60,974 nt of DNA from Halothiobacillus sp. (GTDB lineage Bacteria; Pseudomonadota; Gammaproteobacteria; Halothiobacillales; Halothiobacillaceae): NCBI GenBank assembly GCA_024636015.1, contig JAGXHU010000047.1, positions 1 through 60,974 on the forward strand, read 5' to 3'. Below, in pieces: positions 8,599 through 17,570 of the stretch. Positions within the stretch are counted from its first letter, which is position 1. Each line of letters opens with the position of its first letter. The notes below the pieces were generated by a model. The model was given only the letters and a program-made list of their open reading frames with translations, was not told where the DNA came from and made no database searches. Made by a program: the position numbers and the translations under genes.

Positions 8599-8613
8599 TT
8601 AGACGGTGTCTAA
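8599..8613 (-). terminator. Weak hairpin downstream of the GGDEF/EAL gene
   Basis: A 6-bp inverted repeat, TTAGAC / GTCTAA with a 3-base loop, lies 12 bp beyond the stop of the minus-strand GGDEF/EAL gene. It is followed on that strand by a short A/T run. It is placed like a terminator but the stem is weak. Confidence 0.3.
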
Positions 8614-8624
8614 TGGGTTGGGAG

Positions 8625-11600
8625 TCACAAACGCAGCTGCTTTCCAGCAAGATAACGCGCGAATTCCTCGGCTGGCATGGGCGCAGCGAAATAATAACCC
8701 TGAACCTCATCGCAATGCTGGAGCTGTAACAAGGCCAATTGACGTTCTGTTTCGACTCCCTCAGCTATCGTCTTGAGGTTCAGGCTCTTGGCCATCTGGA
8801 TGATGGTACGCACAATGACTGCATCATTCGGATCATCGGCCATATCACGGACAAAGGACTGGTCAATTTTCAGCTTATCCACGGCAAAGCGTTTCAGGTA
8901 GGACAGGCTGGAATAACCGGTTCCAAAGTCGTCGATCGACAGCTTCACCCCGAGTGCTTTCAGACGTTGCACCATCCCCATCACTTTTTCGGTGTCTTGA
9001 ATCAGTATGGATTCCGTCAATTCGAGTTCGAGTAAAGCAGGGTCTAAACCGGATTGGGTCAGTGCCTGGATAACACTTTGCTCCAGATCACCGCGCCGGA
9101 ATTGGACCGCCGAGAGATTGACCGCCATCACCAACTCGGGCAGCCCCGCCTGACGCCATGCAACGGCCTGGCGACAGGCTTCATGCAGTACCCATTCACC
9201 CATCTGAATGATTAGTCCGCTCGCCTCGGCGAGATGAATGAAACGTCCCGGCGGGATCAAGCCAAATTCGGGGTGATTCCATCGAATCAGAGCTTCAGCC
9301 CCGATGACTGCATGGCTGCTCAGATTGATCTGCGGCTGGTAATGCAGCACGAATTCCTCACGCTCCACACCCTTGCGCAAACTGTTGCGTATTTGCAGAT
9401 GCTCATGAGCGTCAAGGTTCATTTGCTCAGCGTAGAAACGGTAGGTGCTACGCCCCGCTTCCTTGGCCTGATACATCGCCGTATCCGCCCTCTTCAACAG
9501 CGTATCGTAGTCGTTGCCGTCGTCCGGGTAGACGGCAATGCCGATCGACAATGAAGTAAAAAGTTCGTTACCATCGATAGTGAAGGTGTCCATCATCTGA
9601 GCCAGGATTTTTACCGCAGCGTGGCTAATCGCATCGAGATCCGGCACCGCGCTGAGCACAATCAAGAATTCGTCGCCGCCTTGCCGGCAAAGAGTGTCCG
9701 TATCGCGCAAGCATGTCTTGAGGCGGGTGGCGACCCCCTGGAGTAACGCGTCGCCTATCCCATGGCCGAGCGAGTCGTTAATGACCTTGAAGTTGTCGAG
9801 ATCGAGGAAAACCAGCGCTACTTTGGTGTTTTCACGGTCAGCAAACGACATCGCCAATTCAAAGTGGTCCCTCGCCACCAACCGATTCGGTAGGCCGGTC
9901 AAGACATCATGATAGGCCAAATACTCAACCTGTTGCTGGGCCGCTTTACGATCCGTGATGTCCTGAGCGGTGCTAATGGCATATCGGCGGCCATCCGGTA
10001 ATTTCCCAACCGGTGTGGCGCGGATGTTCCAGATACGTGTACTGCCATCCTTGCAAGTGATCACGAATTCGCCCTGGTCGACACTTTGATTAAGACCATA
10101 AAGAGAACTGATTTTTTGCTGCACATGCGGTGATTGGATTCTGTATGCCTTTTCCGTCCAGATTTGGGTCGTGGGGATATCCGAATGGGAATAACCTGTC
10201 GTTTCCGTCCAGACTTTATTGACTTCCAGTACTTCTCCATCTTCAACGTGGATAATAATGGGAATGGGCGCCTCAGAAACCACACGACGGAAACGCTCCT
10301 CGCTTTCTTCCAGTGCCTGTTGGGCTTTGATGGATTCGGTGATATCCGTGGTGAGCAGCATCAAATGACATTGCTCCCCGCGTTGCAGGGTACAAAGGAT
10401 GACGCTAAGCCGAATCGTCTTGCCAAAACTGCTGTTGAGACAAACTGTTGATGATAAAGGCTCAGTTCCGGTGAGGGTCTGTAGCGCCAACTCATAGAGA
10501 CCGGATTGTTTCCAGGAATTGAGTTGATGATAGTTCTGGCCTACAATTTGTGACACTTCTGCGCCAATATGGTTGGCTATCGACGGGTTTGCTACCAAAC
10601 AGTCGCCTTGTTCGTCGTATATGGCGATGCCGACTGGGGAAGTCTCAATGATCTTTTGATTGAGTTCCTGTTCCATATCCAGCTTGTCGTGAGTAGCTTG
10701 AAGATATGCCAAAGTGGCATGAAGCTCTTCTTCTGTTTTCTTGCGCTGAGTGATGTCATGAACGGCCGCCTGCAATATGCGTTGCCCCGCAAAATCGAAG
10801 GCGGAAAGCAGAACTTCCACTGGGAACGCTTCGCCATTTGTGCGGCAACACATCCATTCAAAACGGACCGCACCTTGCTTGAAAGCCGCCATGATGTGTG
10901 CATTCGTGGCCGCAGCAGAGTTTTGCCCGTCTGGTTGTATCGGCGGAGAAATACTGGCGGGGTGGGAAGAAAGAAATTCCGCCTTGTTCGTCATCCCGAA
11001 TATTTCCACAGTCCGCTGATTACAGTCAAAAAAACCTTGTTCCGTGAGCAGGATGATGGCGTCGTGAGAGCCTTCGAAAATGGAACGGAATTTTTCTTCT
11101 TGTCGTCTTTTTTCTGCTTCCCATTGGGTATTACGCCTGAGCATCCAGTAATAAATAGTAATGCCAATCGCCGAGAAAATCAGGGTAAGCCAATAGAAGG
11201 GCCGATTATGTTCCCACCATGACGATTGAAGATTGGAAACAGGTGACGCGACAAAAAATGTGATTGGCTGATTTGGAAGTCTGTAGAAAGCAAAATTATA
11301 ATTTTCATGTGCGACAGAATTATAACCTTCGACTACGCCCCGCTGAGGAAAGTGTCGCTTCCTAAGGAAAGTGGCCAACGCACCTGTTCTAATTGTCCCG
11401 TAGTCTTCATCGATATTTTCAGCCTTGGGGTTTGGATAAGAGCTTAACAGGTAGCTATCGTCTCCAAGCAACCCCACTCGAGCACCAGGAGGAAGATAAA
11501 GGCTGCGCCAAAAGTTATGCAGCTTCGACAGTGCGATCGGAGCGTTCAAAATGTAACGAAGTTGCCCCGTTTTATCCCGTATGCCATATTGAAACGGGAT

Positions 11601-12092
11601 AACCCAATCCTTCACTAACAACCCGTTTACCGGCCGAGAAATCAATGATGGTTGCCCTTTTAATAGCGCGTCCCGCGCCAAAATAAAGCCTTTCCTATGA
11701 CCAATATTAGGAAGAGGTGTCCCCTGCGGCTCAATAGCCGAGACCAGCATTTGTCCGTTCAGATTGGTGATATTAACATTTGCAATTTCCAGGTTGTTTT
11801 CATTAAAACGCTTTAATCGTAATTTCACGCGTTCAAGATTGAACGTGCCATCGGCATCCAGGATTTCCTGATTCAATACACTCAGATTGCTCTGTATCAG
11901 GTTGAAATAGGCATTGATTGATTTACCGCCTAATTCCGCTAGCAGGGAGAGGCGATTCGCTTCGTCTCGTTTTTCCGATTGCCATGAGACCCAGGAAAAG
12001 ACCAGAACGAAAAGGATGAGAAACAGAAAAATTAAGCCGAATCCAAGACGAATATTTCGAGTAGTCTGAAATTGAATAGGCTGGGTTGGCAT
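8625..12092 (-). CDS. Membrane PAS-GGDEF-EAL protein (c-di-GMP turnover)
   Basis: 1155 residues from ATG 12092, which has GGGAGA nine bases upstream; the open frame reaches back to 12227 without such a site. Order: a membrane segment near residues 19-36, a periplasmic Cache-like sensor region, a second membrane segment near 325-345, three PAS domains (about 350-720), GGDEF (about 735-890) and EAL (about 905-1150). The GGDEF motif is intact and preceded by RDTD five residues upstream, the product-inhibition site of diguanylate cyclases. EALIRW, ELTES and DDFGTGY are also intact, so both synthesis and breakdown of cyclic di-GMP are possible. The ligand is unknown. It lies inside the long inverted repeats. 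Confidence 0.9.
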   Translation of the reverse strand: MPTQPIQFQTTRNIRLGFGLIFLFLILFVLVFSWVSWQSEKRDEANRLSLLAELGGKSINAYFNLIQSNLSVLNQEILDADGTFNLERVKLRLKRFNENNLEIANVNITNLNGQMLVSAIEPQGTPLPNIGHRKGFILARDALLKGQPSLISRPVNGLLVKDWVIPFQYGIRDKTGQLRYILNAPIALSKLHNFWRSLYLPPGARVGLLGDDSYLLSSYPNPKAENIDEDYGTIRTGALATFLRKRHFPQRGVVEGYNSVAHENYNFAFYRLPNQPITFFVASPVSNLQSSWWEHNRPFYWLTLIFSAIGITIYYWMLRRNTQWEAEKRRQEEKFRSIFEGSHDAIILLTEQGFFDCNQRTVEIFGMTNKAEFLSSHPASISPPIQPDGQNSAAATNAHIMAAFKQGAVRFEWMCCRTNGEAFPVEVLLSAFDFAGQRILQAAVHDITQRKKTEEELHATLAYLQATHDKLDMEQELNQKIIETSPVGIAIYDEQGDCLVANPSIANHIGAEVSQIVGQNYHQLNSWKQSGLYELALQTLTGTEPLSSTVCLNSSFGKTIRLSVILCTLQRGEQCHLMLLTTDITESIKAQQALEESEERFRRVVSEAPIPIIIHVEDGEVLEVNKVWTETTGYSHSDIPTTQIWTEKAYRIQSPHVQQKISSLYGLNQSVDQGEFVITCKDGSTRIWNIRATPVGKLPDGRRYAISTAQDITDRKAAQQQVEYLAYHDVLTGLPNRLVARDHFELAMSFADRENTKVALVFLDLDNFKVINDSLGHGIGDALLQGVATRLKTCLRDTDTLCRQGGDEFLIVLSAVPDLDAISHAAVKILAQMMDTFTIDGNELFTSLSIGIAVYPDDGNDYDTLLKRADTAMYQAKEAGRSTYRFYAEQMNLDAHEHLQIRNSLRKGVEREEFVLHYQPQINLSSHAVIGAEALIRWNHPEFGLIPPGRFIHLAEASGLIIQMGEWVLHEACRQAVAWRQAGLPELVMAVNLSAVQFRRGDLEQSVIQALTQSGLDPALLELELTESILIQDTEKVMGMVQRLKALGVKLSIDDFGTGYSSLSYLKRFAVDKLKIDQSFVRDMADDPNDAVIVRTIIQMAKSLNLKTIAEGVETERQLALLQLQHCDEVQGYYFAAPMPAEEFARYLAGKQLRL

Positions 12093-12281
12093 TGAATTGA
12101 TTCTCCCGGTAGGCTTAGGTAATAGTAGCACTTTGAGCTTCCCAGAAATTTCGGCTACCCATAATGACGTAACATAGGTGTCACCTTGAGAGTCGGAAAA
12201 TGAAATTATCGAAGCAGTCCATGACATCGACCACCGAAGCTCCTATGAATGGAATTCCGTTCACACCGTTGAGGAGCCATC

Positions 12282-12908
12282 ATGGATACCATTCCCAATA
12301 CCGAACAAAATCACACGCCTTGGAACAAAGGAAAGTTAACCGGCCAGAAACCACCTCTGAAACTGAAGGAAATATGGGCGATTCGTATCCACCTGCAACT
12401 TGCGAGACGCACACGAGAACTGGCGCTGTTCAATCTGGCCATCGACAGCAAGTTGCGTGGCTGTGATCTGGTAGCACTGCGTGTCAAGGATGTTGCCCAC
12501 GGCAGTCAGGTTGCAGCACGCGCCATTGTCATGCAACGCAAGACCCAACGACCAGTCCAGTTCGAAATCACCGAGCAGACGCGTGATGCCATCGCTAGCT
12601 GGATAGCCAAGGCCAAGCTCAAGCCGGAGCAGTACCTGTTTCCAAGCCGCGTGCATGCATCGCCCCACATTTCGACACGGCAATATGCCAGAATAGTCGA
12701 TAAATGGATTTCGTCCATAGGGCTTGATCCTTCAGCTTATGGCACCCACACGATGCGCAGGACCAAGGCTACGCTGATCTACCGGCGTACCAAGAACCTT
12801 CGCGCCGTGCAGCTTTTGCTCGGCCACTCCAAACTGGAAAGCACGGTACGCTATCTCGGCATTGAGGTGGATGATGCGCTGGACATCGCGGAACAAACTG
12901 ATGTTTAG
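12282..12908 (+). CDS. Minimal tyrosine recombinase (site-specific integrase)
   Basis: 208 residues, ATG preceded by GAGGAG. Catalytic residues of the tyrosine recombinase family are all visible: R59 (KLRGCDL), K87, H156-x-x-R159 (THTMRR), H182 (LLLGHSKLE) and the nucleophile Y191 (VRYLGI). The usual N-terminal core-binding domain is missing; only about 40 residues precede the catalytic domain. Short integrases of this type occur singly in many proteobacterial genomes. No attachment site or excisionase gene was recognised. It sits between the two inverted repeats, so it may have moved this block or may only be a passenger. Confidence 0.85.
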   Translation: MDTIPNTEQNHTPWNKGKLTGQKPPLKLKEIWAIRIHLQLARRTRELALFNLAIDSKLRGCDLVALRVKDVAHGSQVAARAIVMQRKTQRPVQFEITEQTRDAIASWIAKAKLKPEQYLFPSRVHASPHISTRQYARIVDKWISSIGLDPSAYGTHTMRRTKATLIYRRTKNLRAVQLLLGHSKLESTVRYLGIEVDDALDIAEQTDV

Positions 12909-13456
12909 CTATTGAAACAGGATGGCGGACGTTCCAGACGGCCGCTGTCAGCTGCATTACAGACCTTCCAGCAGGAAAGCGCGACGGTCTGTTGAGGGTC
13001 GAAAGTGACTGTTGGCGGACGTCTGCTTCAGAGCATGATAATTTTTCTAGTACACCACAAACTAAACAGCCCGACAGCGGACATTGGCGAACTCACGCAA
13101 TCGACCCCGAAGCGACATTCAAGCTCGTAAATTCGCTGCCCGATACCGGACACTCGCTCGCGACTATTAGACGCATCAGAGATGCGGCAATACCGGGCTA
13201 CAGGACTTCCGCCGACATAGTTACGTGCCATGCCCGGCCCACACGTAAACGTGAGCGGCTGGCTAGCACTCTATACGTACCACAGGAAACATAAGCCTCA
13301 CAATTACGGTACCGCGTCAAGAGCCCGTCGCTGTGGCTTTAGTAGGCGCTTTCAAGCCGGTTGAAATAAGGTTTCGCCAACTTTGCCGGAGCGATGTCTC
13401 GGTACTTGAAAAAATGCCGCCATCTTCCCGTTAAAAACTGGCTTGAAATTTCAATG
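12909..13456. other. Gene-free stretch with decayed repeat-like words
   Basis: No protein-like frame was found between the convergent integrase and phytochrome genes. The left half repeats short related words (GCGGACGT, GCGGACATTGGCG, GGTCGAAAGTGACTG, CGACCCCGAAGCGACATT) that look like eroded copies of a dispersed intergenic repeat. The right half shows nothing. Confidence 0.35.
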
Positions 13457-16237
13457 TCAGGTCAGTTGCTTGACATGCTTGTCGAGCCAATCAGCGATAT
13501 GCCCTGCAGGCATAGGCTCGCAAATGCCAAAGCCTTGCAGCAGATCGACTTCCTGTTTGCGTAGCCAGGCTGCAGTGGCTTCATTTTCGACCCGAGTGAT
13601 AGTTAATTTGGCGTTCAACACCCTTGCGATCCCTTTGACCACACTCAGTACAGCGATATTTATGTTGGAATCACCTGTCTGTTGCAGGGCTGAAACATCG
13701 AACTTGACACCAATGAATGGAAATTGGTTCATAAATCCAAGAGAAACAAAGCCTTTTCCAAAGTTGTCGAGTTGGGCTGCCACGCCATTGGCACGCAGCG
13801 CTGTCAGTTTGCCCATAGCCTGATTTACGTCGCGCAGGATTGCGTCCTCTTTGATGTCGAGTCGCAGCCATTCCAGGCTTGTATCATAGCGCTTGGCCAG
13901 TTCAGAGATTTCACCCACCAGATCCTGTGAAGCGAACTGAGCTGAACGGATATTGACGGTGATTGGTATGCTCGGTAGCCCGATGGATATCCACTGTCTA
14001 TGCTGCTTGAAGGTGGCATCGAGAACCCAACGGCCGATAGCAGGGCCTAGGTGGAGTTGTTCGACTCTTGGTATGAACTGCTCTGCGGTAAGCAGACCTT
14101 CTTTGGGGTGATGCCAGCGGATGAAACTTTCCAGACCGCGCAGCTCTCCATTGCGAGCGTCGACGATAGGTTGGTAGAACAATTCAAGTTGGCCTCGCTC
14201 CATTGCTTCCAGCAGCGCATTGGCATCCAACTCCCGCTCATCACCCTCACGCATGGTGGGAGCAAAGAGAGAAAAGGCATTGCGACCAGCCTTCTTTACG
14301 GCATACAGGGCGATGTCCGCCTGATGCAGCAGTTCGCTTTGATCCGACGAGTCTGCTGGAAACAGAGCCACGCCGACGCTTGTGCCGATTTCCACTTTTG
14401 TACCCTTGATTTCGTAGGGTTTGGCAATCTCCTGCACGATCCGGTCAGCCATGTTCGATGCGGCTTCCCGACCGGATACACCCGACTGGATAACGGCAAA
14501 CTCATCACCTCCAAGCCGCGCAACGGTATCCTGGGCGCGGACCAACTGCAACAATCTTTTTGACACAGCCTTGAGCAAATCATCACCGGCGGCATGACCA
14601 AGGGTATCGTTTACCGGCTTGAATTTATCAAGATCGATCATGTGCACGGCAAACTGGCCGCTACGCGAGAATGCGTTGCGGACTTCCAGATTCATCCTCT
14701 TGTCAAACTGAAGCCGATTAGCCAATCCTGTCAGCGGATCATGCAAAGCGATTTGTTCCAGTCGAGCCATGTTGATGAAATCGATCAGTTCTTTGCGCAG
14801 TGTCTCGGCGCAGCTTACCTCGCTGTCATGCCAAGGTTCCGCGCTGTTGCGCACTTGTTGTGCCCAGATGGCAAAAGAGTTACGCGGCGTAAGCGAACGG
14901 CTGTCGTTATCATCCAGAGAGGCAGGCTGTCCCGCCCAGTTGACAACGTGTACAACCTCTTGACGCATCAGCACCAGATAGTCGGAGGGGTTGAGCGGGA
15001 TGTACAGCACACCACTCGCATGACGCACAATGGCTGGGTGGCTTGCAAGTGATTCGGGTAACTGGTAATACTGGCTGATTGTTTCCTTGGGCAATAGATC
15101 GAGCCAGTTGCGCAGCGGACCAAGCGTCTGCTGCTCGGGCGTCAGTCCTACAAAGTGGTCTTCGCCTTCGAAGTGCAGCCAGACTCCGTTGGCACGGAAC
15201 AAGTCACGGAGTTGGCCAAGAATAAGGGCGAGGCCATTCTGCGGGTTGTCGCTACTGGCCTGAAGCGTGCCGCGTACCATGGAGAGATTTTCACGCAAAT
15301 TGCTCTGGCGCTCCTGGTCTATGAGACCCAGCAGATTCCTCAGGTGAAGCGAAACCAGCTTGGCTATTTCCTCAAGCGCAAGGCGATCATGGATGTTCAG
15401 GGTCAGGTGCGTCATGTGGTGACAGGCCACCAGCCCCCAAAGCTTTCCATTCGCCACCAGGGAAAGGCTCAGTGAGGCCTGTACCCCCATGTTGCGAAGA
15501 TATTGAATGTGTACAGGGTGAACCGCGCGCAATATGGAATAAGTCAGATCCGGTGCGGGGCCATTTTCGGCCCAATAGCGCAGCGGTACGGTCTTTTCGT
15601 CAACATCTGCGATGACCCGATGCCAGTTGAGCGTGTATAACTGCCGGGCGTTAGCGGGAAGATCGCTGGCCGGAAAGCGCAGCCCCAGAAAACCGTCGAT
15701 CCCGGGGCGGCAGGCCTCATGAATCACTTCACCATGCCAATCCGGCAAAAAGCGGTAGCACATCACGCGATCAAGACCGGCATGTTGAAAGACCGTGTCC
15801 ACCAACAGGGCAACGCACTGCTCTACGGATCGGGCCGCCGTTAAGTTTTCAAGGAACGATGTGCGGGCGGCGTGATTCCACCATGATGGCATGTACTGGG
15901 AACCCCGCATTATCTCAAATAGAAAAAAATCACCACGTCGATGGCCAACCACGGTGAGTGGCTGTTTTCCAGCTAAAGTGATTTCACAAACCTGGTGCCT
16001 GCCTTCTTCGCTGGCTATCCGTGCCAACTGGCCCCAATGTATTTCAAACACCTGGATGGCAGATTTTCCCAATACAGACTCCGGCGGTTTACCCATCACC
16101 TCGGAAAGGTTTTCTGAACAAACCGTGATCAGTTGGGTATGGACATCAACCCCGATCAACGCACCATCTCCCTGAATAAATGCGGTGTTTTGCAATACAG
16201 CCTTCTTGCAATCACCAAATGGCGCAATGCTGGACAT
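13457..16237 (-). CDS. bphP: Bacteriophytochrome with GGDEF and degenerate EAL output
   Basis: 926 residues. Order: PAS (1-115), GAF (about 130-305), PHY (about 315-480), GGDEF (about 500-655) and EAL (about 670-920). Phytochrome marks: Cys10, which would bind biliverdin; PASDLP (189-194); the GAF segment SILRAVHPVHIQYLRNMGV; and the PHY tongue PRNSF (451-455). GGDEF (576-580) is intact, with RAQD at the inhibitory site. The EAL domain is eroded: ESF replaces EAL, DIKE replaces ELTE and DNFGKGF replaces DDFGTGY. The likely output is therefore red/far-red-controlled cyclic di-GMP synthesis with an inactive phosphodiesterase domain. The gene starts 3 bp after bphO. Confidence 0.92.
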   Translation of the reverse strand: MSSIAPFGDCKKAVLQNTAFIQGDGALIGVDVHTQLITVCSENLSEVMGKPPESVLGKSAIQVFEIHWGQLARIASEEGRHQVCEITLAGKQPLTVVGHRRGDFFLFEIMRGSQYMPSWWNHAARTSFLENLTAARSVEQCVALLVDTVFQHAGLDRVMCYRFLPDWHGEVIHEACRPGIDGFLGLRFPASDLPANARQLYTLNWHRVIADVDEKTVPLRYWAENGPAPDLTYSILRAVHPVHIQYLRNMGVQASLSLSLVANGKLWGLVACHHMTHLTLNIHDRLALEEIAKLVSLHLRNLLGLIDQERQSNLRENLSMVRGTLQASSDNPQNGLALILGQLRDLFRANGVWLHFEGEDHFVGLTPEQQTLGPLRNWLDLLPKETISQYYQLPESLASHPAIVRHASGVLYIPLNPSDYLVLMRQEVVHVVNWAGQPASLDDNDSRSLTPRNSFAIWAQQVRNSAEPWHDSEVSCAETLRKELIDFINMARLEQIALHDPLTGLANRLQFDKRMNLEVRNAFSRSGQFAVHMIDLDKFKPVNDTLGHAAGDDLLKAVSKRLLQLVRAQDTVARLGGDEFAVIQSGVSGREAASNMADRIVQEIAKPYEIKGTKVEIGTSVGVALFPADSSDQSELLHQADIALYAVKKAGRNAFSLFAPTMREGDERELDANALLEAMERGQLELFYQPIVDARNGELRGLESFIRWHHPKEGLLTAEQFIPRVEQLHLGPAIGRWVLDATFKQHRQWISIGLPSIPITVNIRSAQFASQDLVGEISELAKRYDTSLEWLRLDIKEDAILRDVNQAMGKLTALRANGVAAQLDNFGKGFVSLGFMNQFPFIGVKFDVSALQQTGDSNINIAVLSVVKGIARVLNAKLTITRVENEATAAWLRKQEVDLLQGFGICEPMPAGHIADWLDKHVKQLT

Positions 16238-16240
16238 GGG

Positions 16241-16849
16241 TTAACTCCTTTTTTCGGGTGTTAAGAAGCGAATGAAATGTTCAAACACGAGGCAGGCGCT
16301 GTTTGCCGCTTCATCCCACTCTTTATGAGTGCGAAGCTCAGCTAGCTTCCGTAATAAAGCCGGCCAGGATAATTGCCAAGTCTGTGCGGACGACCAGTAG
16401 CATTTGTCAACCCCAATGGACTGGGCAATATCTGAGTTTTGGAGTGAACGGTAAATGACCCTGGCACCCAGGTTAGAACCTTCAATCACATAGCGCATAC
16501 CCAGATAGCTTGCGTTACTTGAGGGCGCTGAAAGTTCAAATACGGGGGAAGCAGGTGCGGTTAAACCAAATAACAGTATGTCGGCCAACAGATGTGGAAG
16601 ACGAGGTATGTACGCTGGTAGTGCGGGGGGACAATACCGCTCGCCTTTGGCAAGGGCGGAATCCACTCCACGGTAGGCAGCAGCGAGCGACATCGTTGCT
16701 GTCTGATAGTCAGCGAGCGAGCAACCGGGTTCGAGCAAAACTGCTAATTCTGACTGACTGTCCAGTCGCGCATGTAATGAATTTGTGCGTTCGCGTAAAA
16801 CATGCAACGCTGTCGAAGTTTCAGGTGATTCGTGTGCAATATTGCGCAT
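16241..16849 (-). CDS. bphO: Biliverdin-producing heme oxygenase
   Basis: 202 residues. The motif LHARLD supplies the proximal heme histidine and YVIEGSNLGARVI is the distal-helix signature of bacterial heme oxygenases. The enzyme opens heme to biliverdin, iron and CO. It is the first gene of a two-gene operon with bphP directly downstream (3-bp gap), so its product feeds chromophore to the phytochrome. The pairing bphO-bphP is well known. The start is ATG 16849; the upstream region holds the right inverted repeat and no strong promoter was identified. Confidence 0.9.
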   Translation of the reverse strand: MRNIAHESPETSTALHVLRERTNSLHARLDSQSELAVLLEPGCSLADYQTATMSLAAAYRGVDSALAKGERYCPPALPAYIPRLPHLLADILLFGLTAPASPVFELSAPSSNASYLGMRYVIEGSNLGARVIYRSLQNSDIAQSIGVDKCYWSSAQTWQLSWPALLRKLAELRTHKEWDEAANSACLVFEHFIRFLTPEKRS

Positions 16850-17016
16850 TACATTAACCTAACGTAGAAGCGAGCGGCTGGCCGACCACGGAACGTGAAA
16901 GGAACATCGAACGTGTAAATTGTAGCAGGCGTTGAAAACGCTCGCTGCGCGGCCAGTCCGCAGGTTAAATCATCAAATTGCTCGCCCTATAGTTGACGTT
17001 CCTGTAAGACGGCTTC

Positions 17017-17116
17017 TGGCACATAGTGACTGTAGCACTTTGCGAATTGCTTGCCGCAAAGCGGTCACTCATAATCAATCGAATTCTCGCGAAGGCGACA
17101 GTCAGCAATGGCCGAA
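17017..17116 (-). repeat. Long inverted repeat, right copy
   Basis: Reverse complement of 7818-7917 over 100 bp, with three single-base differences (97%). It lies between bphO and phoB. The two copies face each other and enclose 9.1 kb. The rest of the gap (16850-17016 and 17117-17357) shows no gene. Confidence 0.85.
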
Positions 17117-17357
17117 AAGCTGACCATAGACATCAGCTATTCCAGTGGGGCGGCTTATCCTCTGCAAGTTGACCACAGTTCGGCAGAATCAGTGGCCAAC
17201 TTTAGATTGGACTAACTGGCTGGTTAGTGCTGGTTTTTTTGATCAGAACAACTGGCGGCATGCGGACAGAATATGCACTTGCTTGGCGTTTCCTGAAAGC
17301 CATTAAGTTTCAGTCATGCTGCGATGTCGACCTGACTGGCAGCTGTATGCGGTCCAT

Positions 17358-17417
17358 GTTTGCGACTTTAATGAATTGTTTCTGACTTTATTGGAGAGTT
17401 TGCGACTTTAATAGTCC
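17358..17417 (+). repeat. Three tandem 20-bp repeats
   Basis: Three units of exactly 20 bp start at 17358, 17378 and 17398. The first and third share GTTTGCGACTTTAAT; the second reads GTTTCTGACTTTATT. The spacing of two helical turns suggests a protein-binding array, such as the end of a DDE-type transposon or an activator site. They end 154 bp before the phoB start. A partner array at another end was not found in the window. Confidence 0.6.
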
Positions 17418-17498
17418 GGAACAGTGGCGATCGAGCGGGGCGCCATTGGGGCCGGTTAAGACACATTCCATGCATGAAGACTGGCGCTTTTCAATTCA

Positions 17499-17524
17499 TT
17501 GTCATATTGTCACATTCGTGTCAT
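17499..17524 (+). promoter_or_regulatory. Candidate Pho box upstream of phoB
   Basis: TTGTCAC (17507-17513), four bases ATTC, then GTGTCAT (17518-17524): two 7-mers with an 11-bp period, as in the PhoB consensus CTGTCAT-N4-CTGTCAT. A further TTGTCAT lies at 17499-17505. The site is 46 bp before the phoB start codon and would give autoregulation under phosphate limitation. Seen: the repeats. Inferred: PhoB binding. Confidence 0.6.
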
Positions 17525-17570
17525 TGCAATGGGGTTCAATGGTCACCACAGTGCAACACGAGTAGTAAGC

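Noticed and set aside
17358..17417. CRISPR array
   Set aside because: Three units of 20 bp with no spacers between them and no cas genes anywhere in the window.
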